A stretch of 64,000 nucleotides of DNA from Pseudomonas chlororaphis (GCF_003731765.1 NZ_MOAL01000005.1:186001-250000), one strand, 5' to 3'; shown: positions 53,350 to 61,629, counted from the first letter of the stretch. Translations and numbers: made by a program. The notes: a model not told the origin generated them from the letters alone.

Positions 53350-53969
53350 GATTGGCCTCCAGGCAAAGTCAGGTAAAAGTGATGCAGGCGTTCGACCTCG
53401 CTGTGTAACCAGGCAAGGTCGCGGTCGTTGACCAGCACATCGTCGGCGTAGCGCAGGCGTTCCTCGCGGCTGGCCTGGGCCTTGAGAATCGCCTGGACTT
53501 GCTGCTCGCTGATGCCGTCGCGCTGCAAGGTACGGGCGATTTGCAACGGCTGGGGCACATCGATCACCAGCACCCGCTGGGTCATCGCATGCTGTCCGGA
53601 CTCGATCAGCAGCGGTGACACCAGAATCGCGTAAGGCGATTGGGCACGGGCCAGGTGGGCGACGATTTCCTCGGCAATCAAAGGGTGCAGCAAGGCTTCC
53701 AGCCAGCGTCGTTGTTCCGGTACTTCGAAAATCAGCTGGCGCAGGGCCGCGCGGTCCAACTGGCCGTCGGCTTGCAGCACGCCGGGGCCAAAGTGCTCGG
53801 CAATCCGCGCCAGGGCCGGGCGCCCGGGCTCGACCACCCAGCGCGCCGCGTGGTCGGCGTCGATGACATGGATACCCAGGTCGATAAAGTGCTGGGCCGC
53901 AGCGCTTTTACCGCTGCCGATGCCACCGGTGAGCCCCAGGATCCAGGGTTTGCGTACAGGGTTAGTCAT
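53346..53969 (-). CDS. coaE: Dephospho-CoA kinase CoaE
   Basis: Last step of coenzyme A synthesis. 207 aa from MTNPVRKPWILGLTGGIGSG; the long upstream frame overlaps pilD and is not real. P-loop LTGGIGSGKSAAAQHF, DADHAARWVVEPGRPAL, LIFEVPEQRRWLEALLHPLI and the lid RDGISEQQVQAIL. Overlaps pilD by four bases and yacG by four. This coaE-yacG-pilD link is common in gamma-proteobacteria. Confidence 0.96.
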   Translation of the reverse strand: MTNPVRKPWILGLTGGIGSGKSAAAQHFIDLGIHVIDADHAARWVVEPGRPALARIAEHFGPGVLQADGQLDRAALRQLIFEVPEQRRWLEALLHPLIAEEIVAHLARAQSPYAILVSPLLIESGQHAMTQRVLVIDVPQPLQIARTLQRDGISEQQVQAILKAQASREERLRYADDVLVNDRDLAWLHSEVERLHHFYLTLPGGQS

Positions 53970-54838
53970 TTGAAACCGACAAACTGCCAATAGAAGTCGG
54001 TCATTTGACCACCCCAGAGCAAGGCAATCCAGCCGGCAATGGCCAGAAAGGGGCCAAAGGGAATGGGCGTCGAGCCCTGTGCATTGCGCAAACGCAGTAT
54101 GACGGCCCCCAACAAAGCGCCCACCAGGGATGACAGCAGAATGGTCAGCGGCAGGATTTGCCAGCCGCCCCAGGCGCCGAGCATGGCCAACAGTTTGAAG
54201 TCGCCGTGGCCGATGCCGTCCTTGCCGGTGATCAGCTTGAACAGCCAATACACCGACCACAGACACAGGTAGCCGCAAACGGCCCCCCACAGCGCGTCAT
54301 GCAGGCTGACGAACAGCTCGAAACTGTTGGCGATCAGCCCCAGCCACAAGAGCGGCAAGACCAGCGCATCCGGCAGCAGTTGGTGCTCGGCGTCGATCAG
54401 GCTCATGGCGATCAGCCCCCAACTGAGCAGCAACAACAGCCCGGCCTGCCAGCCAAAACCGAAATGCCAGGCGACAAAGGCCGAGAGCAGGCCGCAGGCC
54501 AGTTCCGTGAGGGGGTAGCGCGGGCTGATGGCGCCTCGGCAGTGGGCGCAGCGTCCCCGCAGCAGCAGGTAGCTGAGCAGCGGAATGTTTTCCCAGGCAC
54601 GGATGGGCTGCGCGCAATGCGGGCAGTGGGAGTGTGGCAGCAGCAGGTTATAGGTGGGAGCCTGTGGTTCGGGTGGCAAACCGAGGATTTCGTGGGCCTG
54701 GCCGCGCCAATCGCGCTCGAGCATCTTGGGCAGGCGCCAGACCAGGACGTTGAGAAAACTGCCCACGATCAGCCCCAGGACCAGGGCGAACAACACAAAG
54801 GCCAACGGAGCGTTGGCCAGGACTTCACTCAAAGGCAT
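53966..54838 (-). CDS. pilD: Prepilin peptidase PilD
   Basis: 290 aa inner-membrane aspartic protease and N-methylase. It cleaves leaders of pilins and of type II secretion pseudopilins. N-terminal zinc motifs CPHC and CAHC (in SHCPHCAQPI and GRCAHCRGAI), catalytic aspartates in MSLIDAEHQLLPD and GHGDFKLLAMLGAW. Eight hydrophobic helices. It processes the pilins PilA, PilE, PilV, PilW, PilX and the FimT-like protein in this window and, if present elsewhere, T2SS pseudopilins, which would keep it under selection even if the pilus is lost. Confidence 0.96.
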   Translation of the reverse strand: MPLSEVLANAPLAFVLFALVLGLIVGSFLNVLVWRLPKMLERDWRGQAHEILGLPPEPQAPTYNLLLPHSHCPHCAQPIRAWENIPLLSYLLLRGRCAHCRGAISPRYPLTELACGLLSAFVAWHFGFGWQAGLLLLLSWGLIAMSLIDAEHQLLPDALVLPLLWLGLIANSFELFVSLHDALWGAVCGYLCLWSVYWLFKLITGKDGIGHGDFKLLAMLGAWGGWQILPLTILLSSLVGALLGAVILRLRNAQGSTPIPFGPFLAIAGWIALLWGGQMTDFYWQFVGFK

Positions 54839-54840
54839 GT

Positions 54841-56058
54841 TCAGATCGCTGTACCGAGTTGAAAGATGGGCAGATACATGGCGACGACTAGGCCGCCGAC
54901 GAGAGTGCCCAGAATGATCATGATAAAGGGCTCCAGCAGGCTGGCCAGGCTGTCAGCCAGGTTATCCACTTCGGTTTCATAGTGTTGCGCGACCTTTTCC
55001 AGCATCTGCTCCAGGGTTCCGGATTCTTCGCCGATGGCCGTCATCTGGATGGCCATGCCGGGAAATACACCGCTGCTGCGCATGGCGAAGTTCAACTGCA
55101 TGCCGTTGGCGACGTTCTGCCCGATGCGTTCGATGGCCTGCTGGAACACGTGGTTGCCGCTGGCTTGGGCCACCGCGCTCAAGGCCTGCAGCAAGGGCAC
55201 GCCGGCGGCAAAGGTGGTGGCCAGGGTACGCGCATAACGGGCCACCGCAGACTTGTACAGCAAGGTGCCCAGCAGAGGCAATTTAAGCAGGCCGCTGTCC
55301 AGGGCATCACGCAGGCGTTTTGAGCGTCTGTGGGCATGGCGCAGGCCCAGCAGGGTACCCAGGCCGCCGAGAGCCAGCATCCACCAGCCGTGCTGCATGA
55401 GCTGCGAGAGTGCGATGACCCATTGAGTAAAGGCCGGCAGCGGGGCGTTGATGCCCGCGAACAGGCTCTGGAATTGCGGTACAACCTTGACCAGCAGAAT
55501 GGCGCTGACGACCGCCGCCACGGCGACTACCGCCAATGGGTAGATCAGACTTTTCTTGACCCTGGCCTTGAGGTTCTCGCTCTTCTCCTTATAGGTGGCC
55601 ACGCGCTCCAGCAGGGTATCCAGGGCGCCGGCCTGCTCACCGGCCTCCACCAGGTTGCAGTACAACTCGTCGAAGCAGCGTGGGTGTTTGCGCAATGCCG
55701 CGGCCAGGCTGTTGCCGGCTTCGATGTCTCGCTTGAGGGCCAGCACTAGAGGGCGCATGCCCGGCGTGTCCAGGCCTTCAGCGATGATGTCGAAGGCCTG
55801 CAGCAGCGGCACCCCGGCTTTCATCATGCTGGCCAGTTGGCGGGTGAACAGCGCTATGTCCCGGGCCTTGATCCTGTGCGATGGACGCAGCAGCGGTGCG
55901 GATTTGCGCCGGACCCGGTGGGGGGTGATGCCCTGTTGGCGCAGCTTGGCCCTGACCAGGGCTGGAGTCTGGGCACTCAACTCGCCGGCGAGGGGGCTAC
56001 CGCTGCGGTCGCTGCCTTGCCAGGTGTACACACTGATTCTTGCCGTTCTTGGCGTCAT
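54841..56058 (-). CDS. pilC: Type IV pilus inner-membrane platform protein PilC
   Basis: 405 aa GspF-family protein on which the assembly ATPase acts. N-terminal cytoplasmic part with FTRQLASMMKAGVPLLQAFD and the repeated second domain starting near 270 with YARTLATTFAAGVPLLQALS. Three TM helices, at about 170-190, 220-240 and 375-395. A PilB ATPase gene, normally directly upstream in P. aeruginosa, is missing: only 276 bases separate pilC from the divergent pilA. AGGA lies about 10 bases before the start. Confidence 0.95.
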   Translation of the reverse strand: MTPRTARISVYTWQGSDRSGSPLAGELSAQTPALVRAKLRQQGITPHRVRRKSAPLLRPSHRIKARDIALFTRQLASMMKAGVPLLQAFDIIAEGLDTPGMRPLVLALKRDIEAGNSLAAALRKHPRCFDELYCNLVEAGEQAGALDTLLERVATYKEKSENLKARVKKSLIYPLAVVAVAAVVSAILLVKVVPQFQSLFAGINAPLPAFTQWVIALSQLMQHGWWMLALGGLGTLLGLRHAHRRSKRLRDALDSGLLKLPLLGTLLYKSAVARYARTLATTFAAGVPLLQALSAVAQASGNHVFQQAIERIGQNVANGMQLNFAMRSSGVFPGMAIQMTAIGEESGTLEQMLEKVAQHYETEVDNLADSLASLLEPFIMIILGTLVGGLVVAMYLPIFQLGTAI

Positions 56059-56237
56059 GGTTCGGTCCTGTGTAAAGCCGTGCTCGTCCGTGAGCGCGGG
56101 GTGGCGAGCGTGTTTGGCAGACCGCCCGGCGATTGCTTTAAAGCGTAGTTGCAGGCGCCCCCGGAACGGCGCAGCGGGGTGACGGAAATTGTCAGTTTGT
56201 GCGAATCCTTGCGTGACACGGCGTCCTTAGAAAACCG

Positions 56238-56264
56238 TGAAAGCCTTGTTTTACGTGGCTTTCA
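56238..56264. repeat. Perfect inverted repeat just upstream of the pilA sigma54 promoter
   Basis: TGAAAGCC (56238-56245) and GGCTTTCA (56257-56264) with an 11-base loop; a further CG/TG pair extends the stem. It ends five bases before the -24 element. It may be a regulator site or a terminator-like hairpin. Confidence 0.6.
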
Positions 56265-56268
56265 TGGC

Positions 56269-56284
56269 TGGCACAGGCCGTGCT
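56269..56284 (+). promoter_or_regulatory. Sigma54 promoter of pilA
   Basis: TGGCACAGGCCGTGCT: GG and GC are exactly 10 bases apart, the -24/-12 geometry, 50 bases before the pilA start. This fits PilR-dependent transcription. The -12 box is GTGCT rather than TTGCA. Confidence 0.75.
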
Positions 56285-56334
56285 TTGGCCCCCATGCAAC
56301 TCATAAAACCTTTGTTTAGGCATGGAGCCTGTCT

Positions 56335-56751
56335 ATGAAGCGTCAGTACGGTTTTACCCTGATCGAGCTACTGGTCGTGGTGGCCATTATCGGCATCCTG
56401 GCAACGGTGGCCCTGCCGCTGTATTCCAAGTACCAGGCCCGGGCCAAGGTGATGGCGGCCCTGGCTGAAGCCTCGGCCCTGAAGGTCCACTTTGAGGATG
56501 TACTCAACCAGGGCGTCGATCCGACCCTGGAACTGCTGGGCGCTATGGCCCAGAGCGCGAACTGCCTGATGACCGCGACGGGAGCGGCGAGCAGTGGAGA
56601 GGGGACGATTGCCTGCACCCTGCTCAATGCCCCAAGCCCGGTATTGAACAAGACCCTGACCCTTACCCGCTCGCCGGTGACGGGGTGGGCCTGTGCCACC
56701 TCAGTCGCTGTGGATTACGTGCCCAAGGGCTGCAGCGCGGAGAGTGCTTGA
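56335..56751 (+). CDS. pilA: Type IV major pilin PilA
   Basis: 138 aa. Leader MKRQYG followed by FTLIELLVVVAIIGILATVA, with Glu at +5, cleaved and methylated by PilD. LPLYSKYQARAKVMAALAEA is the alpha-1C helix. The C-terminal disulfide loop is formed by WACATSVAVDYVPKGC. Shape and length suit a major pilin of group a. Divergent from pilC, with a sigma54-type promoter upstream. No tRNA-Thr follows, unlike P. aeruginosa. Confidence 0.92.
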   Translation: MKRQYGFTLIELLVVVAIIGILATVALPLYSKYQARAKVMAALAEASALKVHFEDVLNQGVDPTLELLGAMAQSANCLMTATGAASSGEGTIACTLLNAPSPVLNKTLTLTRSPVTGWACATSVAVDYVPKGCSAESA

Positions 56752-56787
56752 AGGCTTCTCAGTCTTGAGGTTCGACCGATAAAAGGG

Positions 56788-56807
56788 GGAGCCGCCACAG
56801 CGGCTCC
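56788..56807. repeat. Hairpin after pilA
   Basis: GGAGCCGC-CACA-GCGGCTCC: a perfect 8-bp stem 37 bases after the pilA stop. A T-run exists only on the minus-strand side, so it is a poor terminator for pilA. Confidence 0.6.
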
Positions 56808-56831
56808 ACCAGCCCTTGGAGAAACCGCAAC

Positions 56832-56870
56832 TTGCATGCAGATTGGCAGCCGGTCATGCAAATTGCATGA
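56832..56870. promoter_or_regulatory. Probable activator site: perfect 17-base palindrome with an in-phase half-site
   Basis: TCATGCAAATTGCATGA (56854-56870) has eight perfectly paired positions around one central base. TTGCAT recurs at 56832-56837 within TTGCATGCA, 31 bases (three helical turns) before the TTGCAT of the palindrome (56863-56868). It sits 64 bases upstream of a sigma54 promoter, the normal place for an enhancer-binding protein. Confidence 0.65.
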
Positions 56871-56933
56871 TTCCGATTTTTTGTTTTTTCTATAAGTTAT
56901 TGATTTATATGTATTTTTATAGCGATCAAAAGT

Positions 56934-56949
56934 TGGCACAGCGCCTGCA
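56934..56949 (+). promoter_or_regulatory. Sigma54 promoter of the BON-domain gene
   Basis: TGGCACAGCGCCTGCA: near-consensus -24 TGGCAC and -12 CTGCA with exactly 10 bases between GG and GC. The 60 bases before it are very AT-rich, suiting a bend between activator and promoter. Leader of about 65 bases to the start codon. Confidence 0.82.
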
Positions 56950-57015
56950 ATATCCCTGGTAACCCTGAAGCCAGGACAACGGCTCAGGTTTTCTAAAAGA
57001 ACAGGAGTTACTCGT

Positions 57016-57372
57016 ATGAAGAAGTTCGCTATCGCTGCCGCAACTGCTACCGCTCTGACCCTGACCATGGCCAACGCAGCATTTGCGCAGACCACTCAAC
57101 ACACCCAGTCACCTATGGTTGTAGCTGCTGGTGAAGTCGACAAGGCTAAAGAGGCGACCTCTGACACCTGGATCACCACCAAAGTGAAAAGCGATCTGGT
57201 TACCGAGAAAGGCATTCCTGGTACCGACATCAAGGTAGAGACCAACAAAGGCGTAGTGTCGCTGTCGTCCACTGTTGCGGTCACCGATGCCCAGAAAGCC
57301 ACCGCTGTTGCTATCACCAAGAAAATCAAAGGCGTTAAAGCGGTTTCCGCTGACGGCCTGAAAGCCGAGTAA
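57016..57372 (+). CDS. BON-domain periplasmic protein (OsmY-like)
   Basis: 118 aa. Signal peptide MKKFAIAAATATALTLTMAN, cleaved near AFA-QTTQ. The mature part has a single BON domain (about 50-117): DTWITTKVKSDLVTEKGIPG, then IKVETNKGVVSLSSTVAVTD and KIKGVKAVSADGL. E. coli OsmY has two BON domains, so this is half its size. Such proteins are stress-induced and thought to bind membranes. AGGAG lies eight bases before the start. Its control by sigma54 is the unusual feature. Confidence 0.88.
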   Translation: MKKFAIAAATATALTLTMANAAFAQTTQHTQSPMVVAAGEVDKAKEATSDTWITTKVKSDLVTEKGIPGTDIKVETNKGVVSLSSTVAVTDAQKATAVAITKKIKGVKAVSADGLKAE

Positions 57373-57404
57373 GGCGCACGCTTCTTGCCTGGACAGGGAG
57401 AGGT

Positions 57405-57436
57405 CGCGGTAGGCAATACCGGCCTACCGCTTCTCT
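57405..57436 (+). terminator. Terminator-like hairpin of the BON-domain gene
   Basis: GCGGTAGGC (57406-57414) and GCCTACCGC (57422-57430) form a perfect 9-bp stem, followed by TTCTCT. Confidence 0.65.
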
Positions 57437-57450
57437 AAGGTTCATGCGAA

Positions 57451-57502
57451 GACCACAAGGATGTGGTCATTACAGGCCTTGGCACCATGTGCCGGGGCCT
57501 GT
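57451..57502. ncRNA. Possible structured RNA: two hairpins, one with an AGGA loop
   Basis: GACCACA-AGGA-TGTGGTC (57451-57468) is a perfect 7-bp hairpin whose loop region ACAAGGATGT matches the best-known CsrA/RsmA recognition element. Three bases later ACAGGCC-TT-GGCAC-CAT-GTGCC-GG-GGCCTGT (57472-57502) forms a longer two-part stem, then TCTATT. It lies between two convergent genes. It may be a small RNA or merely the 3' end of one of the genes. Confidence 0.35.
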
Positions 57503-57583
57503 TCTATTGGCGTCGGAAAAGTCCGGGGCCGGCTGGCTGGTCGCTTAGGGTTACGTCGCTTAGGTTTAATGGGCGTCCCGGTT

Positions 57584-60517
57584 TTACTCAGCGTCCAAAT
57601 GCAACGGGGTCACGACGCGACCATCACTTTCCGCTTGCCCCAGGTTGGCGTCGATGAAGTACACACGGTCGTCCGCGAGTTGGCCTTTATCCACCAGGAA
57701 GTCCTTGATGCTGCTGGCCCGCTCTTGGCCCAGTTGGCGCAACAGCACGTCGCTGGAACTCCAGAACTGAATCACCCCTTCGCGCAGTTTGGCGCTGCGT
57801 TCGTCGCGGCCCAGTTGAGCCCATTCGGCCGGCGGTTGCTGCTTCAGGCGGGTGCGGTAGATGCCTTCCAGCAGCGGCGCTTTTTCATTCTCCGGCACTT
57901 GCAGTAGGGATGCCTGCGCCGGGACTTTATCGCCACGACGCTGGAGCATCTTGTAGTAGTTGTACTGGTACTCACGCTCAAGGCGTTGTTCGGCGATAAA
58001 CGGGCCGTCGCTGCTTTGCGCGCTGGTGCCTTCGATCTCCAGGCGCAGGGTTGGCCGTTCCTTCAGGGCTTTGGACAAGGTGGTCAGCGCCGACTCGGAT
58101 TCTTTACTCAACTCACTGGAACCCGGGGCGAAGGACACGTTGCCGAGGTCTTGCGCACCGCCCCCGCCGATCAGCCCGCCAATGAATTTGAACGGTGCCT
58201 GGGCTGCCCGCAGGACCAGGTTGCGCAGGGTCTGCCAGACGATCGGCATGACGCTGAACTGCGGGTTATTGAGGTCGCCGGAAATCGGCAGCTCGATGGA
58301 AATCTTGCCATCGGTGTCCTTGAGCAGCGCCACTGCCAGGCGGATCGGCAGGTCCACCGCATCGGGGCTGTCGACCTTCTCACCCAGTTGCAGTTGTTCC
58401 ACCACCAGCTTGTTTTCAGCTTTGAGCTGGCCCTTGGTGATCATGTAGTGCAGGTCGAGGTTGAGCCGGCCTTTGCGAATACGGAACCCGGCAAACTTGC
58501 CCGAGTAGGGGGTCAGGGTGGTCAGCTCGACCCGTTTGAAACTGGTGGCGATGTCCAGCGCTGCCATCGGGTCGAAGGGGTTGACGCTGCCTTTGATGGT
58601 GACTGGTGCATAGCGGTCGACCTTGCCCTTGACGTCGACACTGGCCGGTTCGGCCTTGCGGCTGTCGATGGTGCCGATCTGGCCGTTGAGCTGTTGCACG
58701 GCGGTGGCGAAGTTGGGCGTCAGGCTAAGGTCGGCAAAGTTCGCCGAGCCGTCGTTGATGGCGATTTCACCGATGTGGATGCCCAGCGGCTTGCTGCTGC
58801 CCGACGACTTCTTAGTGCTGGACGAGGTGGCGCTGCCAGCCGGTTGCGGAATCAGCAGGTCATCGACGTTGGTGGTGCGGTCGTCGTTGATGATGAAACG
58901 GGCATAGGGCTGGATCAGGTTGACCCGGGTGATGTCGAGGCTGTCACCGTGCTGATAGTTGAGGCCCTCGACCACCACCTGTTTCCACTTCACGAAGTCG
59001 CGGGTCTTCAGGGTGTCCAAGGTGTGCAACTGATTGATCTCGGCGCGGCCGGTGATGCTGAAGGTCAGCGGCTCCAGCTTTTTCAGGTCCACCGCAAGGT
59101 CGCTGCCGAGCATGCCGCTGCGCAGTTCCAGGCGAATGAACGGGCTGATGTAGGACTGGGCCACCCGCAGGTCGATGTCTTTGCTCTGCACCTTGAGCTT
59201 GGCGCTGACCGGCTGCAGGTTGACTTCGCCGGTGGCGAGAATCTTGCCCTGCTTGCCCAGGCCGGTATCGAGCTTGAGGGTGAAAGGCGACTGGTTGAGG
59301 CTGTCGAAATTTTGCAAGTCGAGGTTCAGCGGCCCGACTTCCAGGGCGACTGCGGGTTTGGCCTGGCGATCGGCCAGGTGCACCTGATAGTTGCGCAGTT
59401 GCACATCCTTGAGCAGTACTTGCCAAGGCTTGCTCGGCGCAGCGGGAGCCGGCTTGGGTGAGTCGGCGGCGGCCGGGGTCGGCGCCGGGGCCGGTTTGGC
59501 CGGTTGGCTGGCGAAGAGCTTCTGCCAGTCCAGTTGACCGTCGGCTTCCAGGGCGGCCCAGGTTTCCAGTTTCTGGCTGCGGACCTTGCCGACGATCACC
59601 TGCTGCTTGGCCAGGTCCACCGTGGTTTCACTGACGTCCAGGCGCTCCAGGCGTGCCAGGGGGCGGCCGTCTGGCGCCTTGATGGCGAATGGCGCGACGC
59701 TCAGGGAGGTGTTATCGAGCAGCAGCTCGGTGTTCTTCGACAGGTTGAATTTATAGTGAGTATTGAAATTCAGCACCCCGTCTTCCAGTACCAGTGGCAC
59801 CGCATCGCGGACGTAGGGCCACCAGGCTTTCATCTTGCCGTCGGTGACCTTCAAGGTGCCTTCAGAAGCGATGGGAGCCAGGCTGAAGTTACCGGCCCAA
59901 TCGATCTGTCCACCTTCGGGGCCGGCCGCCACCAGGGTCATGTCGGCGCTGTCATCGGGCAGGGTGCTGAGGTTTTTCAACTCGAAATCGAGTTTGTCGT
60001 AAAGGAATTCGATGGGCTCGCTGGGGCGCAGGTCCTGGAAGTGCACATAACCGCCGGCCAGCTTGATGCGCTCGATTCTCAGGGGGAAGGGCTTGGCTTC
60101 CGGATCGGCCGGGGTCGGTTCGCTGGCTGGCAGCTTGAACAGGCTCAGCAGGTTGAGCTTGCCAGCCTTGTCGAAGAGGATCTCGGTCTTGGGCTTGTCC
60201 AGTTCGACATCCGCCAAGTGCAGCGCGCGGGTCCACAGGCTGTCCAACTGCAGGTTGGCGTACAGGCGTTCGAAGGCCACATGTTCCTTGCCCGGTTCGC
60301 CCAGGGTCAGGCCCCAGACGGTCAGTTCAAGGCTGAACGGGTTGAGTTCGATGCGTTGGATATGGGCCGGTGTGGTCGCGTAGTTGGCCAACTGCTGGTT
60401 GGCCACTCGCAAGGCGATGCCCGGCAAAATCAGAAAGCCCAACAGACTGTAAAGGGCCAGGGCAGTCAACAAGGCGCCGATAGCGCGAATCAATCCTTTG
60501 GTCATGCGAGGCTTCAT
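57584..60517 (-). CDS. DUF748 (AsmA-like) family envelope protein
   Basis: 977 aa. One N-terminal membrane helix (about 10-32, LIRAIGALLTALALYSLLGF) followed by a very long periplasmic beta-rich chain. Repeated DUF748/AsmA-type blocks are LELTVWGLTLGEPGKEHVAF, LADVELDKPKTEILFDKAGK, DVKGKVDRYAPVTIKGSVNP and GQLKAENKLVVEQLQLGEKV. A proline/alanine-rich linker is at about 345-370. The C-terminal 170 residues contain FAPGSSELSKESESALTTLS and LRLEIEGTSAQSSDGPFIAE, which resemble an OmpA-type C-terminal domain. AsmA-like proteins are thought to carry phospholipids between membranes. The ATG four codons downstream is an equally good start. Confidence 0.85.
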   Translation of the reverse strand: MKPRMTKGLIRAIGALLTALALYSLLGFLILPGIALRVANQQLANYATTPAHIQRIELNPFSLELTVWGLTLGEPGKEHVAFERLYANLQLDSLWTRALHLADVELDKPKTEILFDKAGKLNLLSLFKLPASEPTPADPEAKPFPLRIERIKLAGGYVHFQDLRPSEPIEFLYDKLDFELKNLSTLPDDSADMTLVAAGPEGGQIDWAGNFSLAPIASEGTLKVTDGKMKAWWPYVRDAVPLVLEDGVLNFNTHYKFNLSKNTELLLDNTSLSVAPFAIKAPDGRPLARLERLDVSETTVDLAKQQVIVGKVRSQKLETWAALEADGQLDWQKLFASQPAKPAPAPTPAAADSPKPAPAAPSKPWQVLLKDVQLRNYQVHLADRQAKPAVALEVGPLNLDLQNFDSLNQSPFTLKLDTGLGKQGKILATGEVNLQPVSAKLKVQSKDIDLRVAQSYISPFIRLELRSGMLGSDLAVDLKKLEPLTFSITGRAEINQLHTLDTLKTRDFVKWKQVVVEGLNYQHGDSLDITRVNLIQPYARFIINDDRTTNVDDLLIPQPAGSATSSSTKKSSGSSKPLGIHIGEIAINDGSANFADLSLTPNFATAVQQLNGQIGTIDSRKAEPASVDVKGKVDRYAPVTIKGSVNPFDPMAALDIATSFKRVELTTLTPYSGKFAGFRIRKGRLNLDLHYMITKGQLKAENKLVVEQLQLGEKVDSPDAVDLPIRLAVALLKDTDGKISIELPISGDLNNPQFSVMPIVWQTLRNLVLRAAQAPFKFIGGLIGGGGAQDLGNVSFAPGSSELSKESESALTTLSKALKERPTLRLEIEGTSAQSSDGPFIAEQRLEREYQYNYYKMLQRRGDKVPAQASLLQVPENEKAPLLEGIYRTRLKQQPPAEWAQLGRDERSAKLREGVIQFWSSSDVLLRQLGQERASSIKDFLVDKGQLADDRVYFIDANLGQAESDGRVVTPLHLDAE

Positions 60518-60612
60518 CTGTCTGATATCGGAAGTGCCTTGGAGTATGGCACGCGTTTCTGGTTCCGAAACAATCCCTTGGATCAGGATTGTTCAGATTT
60601 CACGGACCGTAT

Positions 60613-61629
60613 TCACAACTGCAGGATCAAGGTTTTCAAGGGGGGCTGTTGGTCGTTGGAGGGGAAATCCAGGCCCGGGGTCAGCACCTGGCAGTCGCGG
60701 ACCGGGCGCCCGGCTTTTTCCGCACAGCGCAGCACTTGGTCACGCCAATCGTCCATGGCGACTTTTGCCAGGTTGTTGCAGCAGATCAGCACCCCGTCCT
60801 CGGCCGTGGCCAGCAGTGCCGGCTTGAGCAGGCTCTGATAGTCACGCAGCAGGTCGACTGTGCCGAACGCACTCTTGGCCCAGGCGGGCGGGTCCAGCAG
60901 CACCAGGTCGTATTGGCGCTGCTCCAGGCGTGGATAGCTCGGCAGTTTGTGCCCGCGCCGCTGGGTGATGGGCAGGCCGGCCAATTGGCGAATAGCCGGG
61001 AAATAATCGGACTGCACGAATTGCATCTCCGGCAGCGCGGGGTTTAGCGCACCGTTCTCTCGGCCAACTGCCAGGTTGCCTTCGGCGAAGTCCAGGTTGC
61101 ACACCTCCCGCGCACCGCCGGCCGCAGCACTCAGGCCGACGCCGCAGGTGTAGGCAAAGAGGTTGAGCACGCTTTTGCCGGCGCTGTGTTGCTTGACCCA
61201 GCCCCGGGTGTTGCGCAGGTCGAGGAACAGCAGCGGGTCTTGCCCGGCATGACGGCCGCGGACCCGATAATTCAGGCCCCACTCGTGACCGACCAGGTCT
61301 TGCAGGGCCGCGTCTTCAGCGCGGTACACCGTGTCTTCGCGATCGATGCGTGAGTTGCCGCGGGAGCGGTCGTTGTAGACCAGCAGGCTGGGCAGGTCCA
61401 AGGCCTGTTCGACCGTGGCATGCAGCTCCAGCAGCGCCTCGCGTTCCAGGGTCTGGTGGAAGCTTTGCACCAGCAGTTGCGGGCCATAGCGGTCGATGGT
61501 CAGGCCGCCGGCGCCTTCCTGGCTGCCGTGGAACAGCCGGTAGCAGTCGGTGCCTTGCTGATGCAGCTCGGCGAGCAGGTCCTGGCGATGATCGAGGGCG
61601 GCGCGCAGCGCCTGATTCAAGGAAGACAT
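60613..61629 (-). CDS. Class I SAM-dependent rRNA methyltransferase (RlmI/RlmK-like)
   Basis: 338 aa. N-terminal RNA-binding part, QQGTDCYRLFHGSQEGAGGL followed by TIDRYGPQLLVQSF, as in the RlmI family but without a separate PUA domain. The methyltransferase core has VLNLFAYTCGVGLSAAAGGA (SAM-binding) and VLLDPPAWAKSAFG (catalytic DPPAW). GVLICCNNLAKVAMDDW follows. 23S rRNA is the probable target, with a cytosine or guanine as substrate; the exact base is unknown. Upstream of the DUF748 gene on the same strand, 95 bases apart. Confidence 0.85.
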   Translation of the reverse strand: MSSLNQALRAALDHRQDLLAELHQQGTDCYRLFHGSQEGAGGLTIDRYGPQLLVQSFHQTLEREALLELHATVEQALDLPSLLVYNDRSRGNSRIDREDTVYRAEDAALQDLVGHEWGLNYRVRGRHAGQDPLLFLDLRNTRGWVKQHSAGKSVLNLFAYTCGVGLSAAAGGAREVCNLDFAEGNLAVGRENGALNPALPEMQFVQSDYFPAIRQLAGLPITQRRGHKLPSYPRLEQRQYDLVLLDPPAWAKSAFGTVDLLRDYQSLLKPALLATAEDGVLICCNNLAKVAMDDWRDQVLRCAEKAGRPVRDCQVLTPGLDFPSNDQQPPLKTLILQL

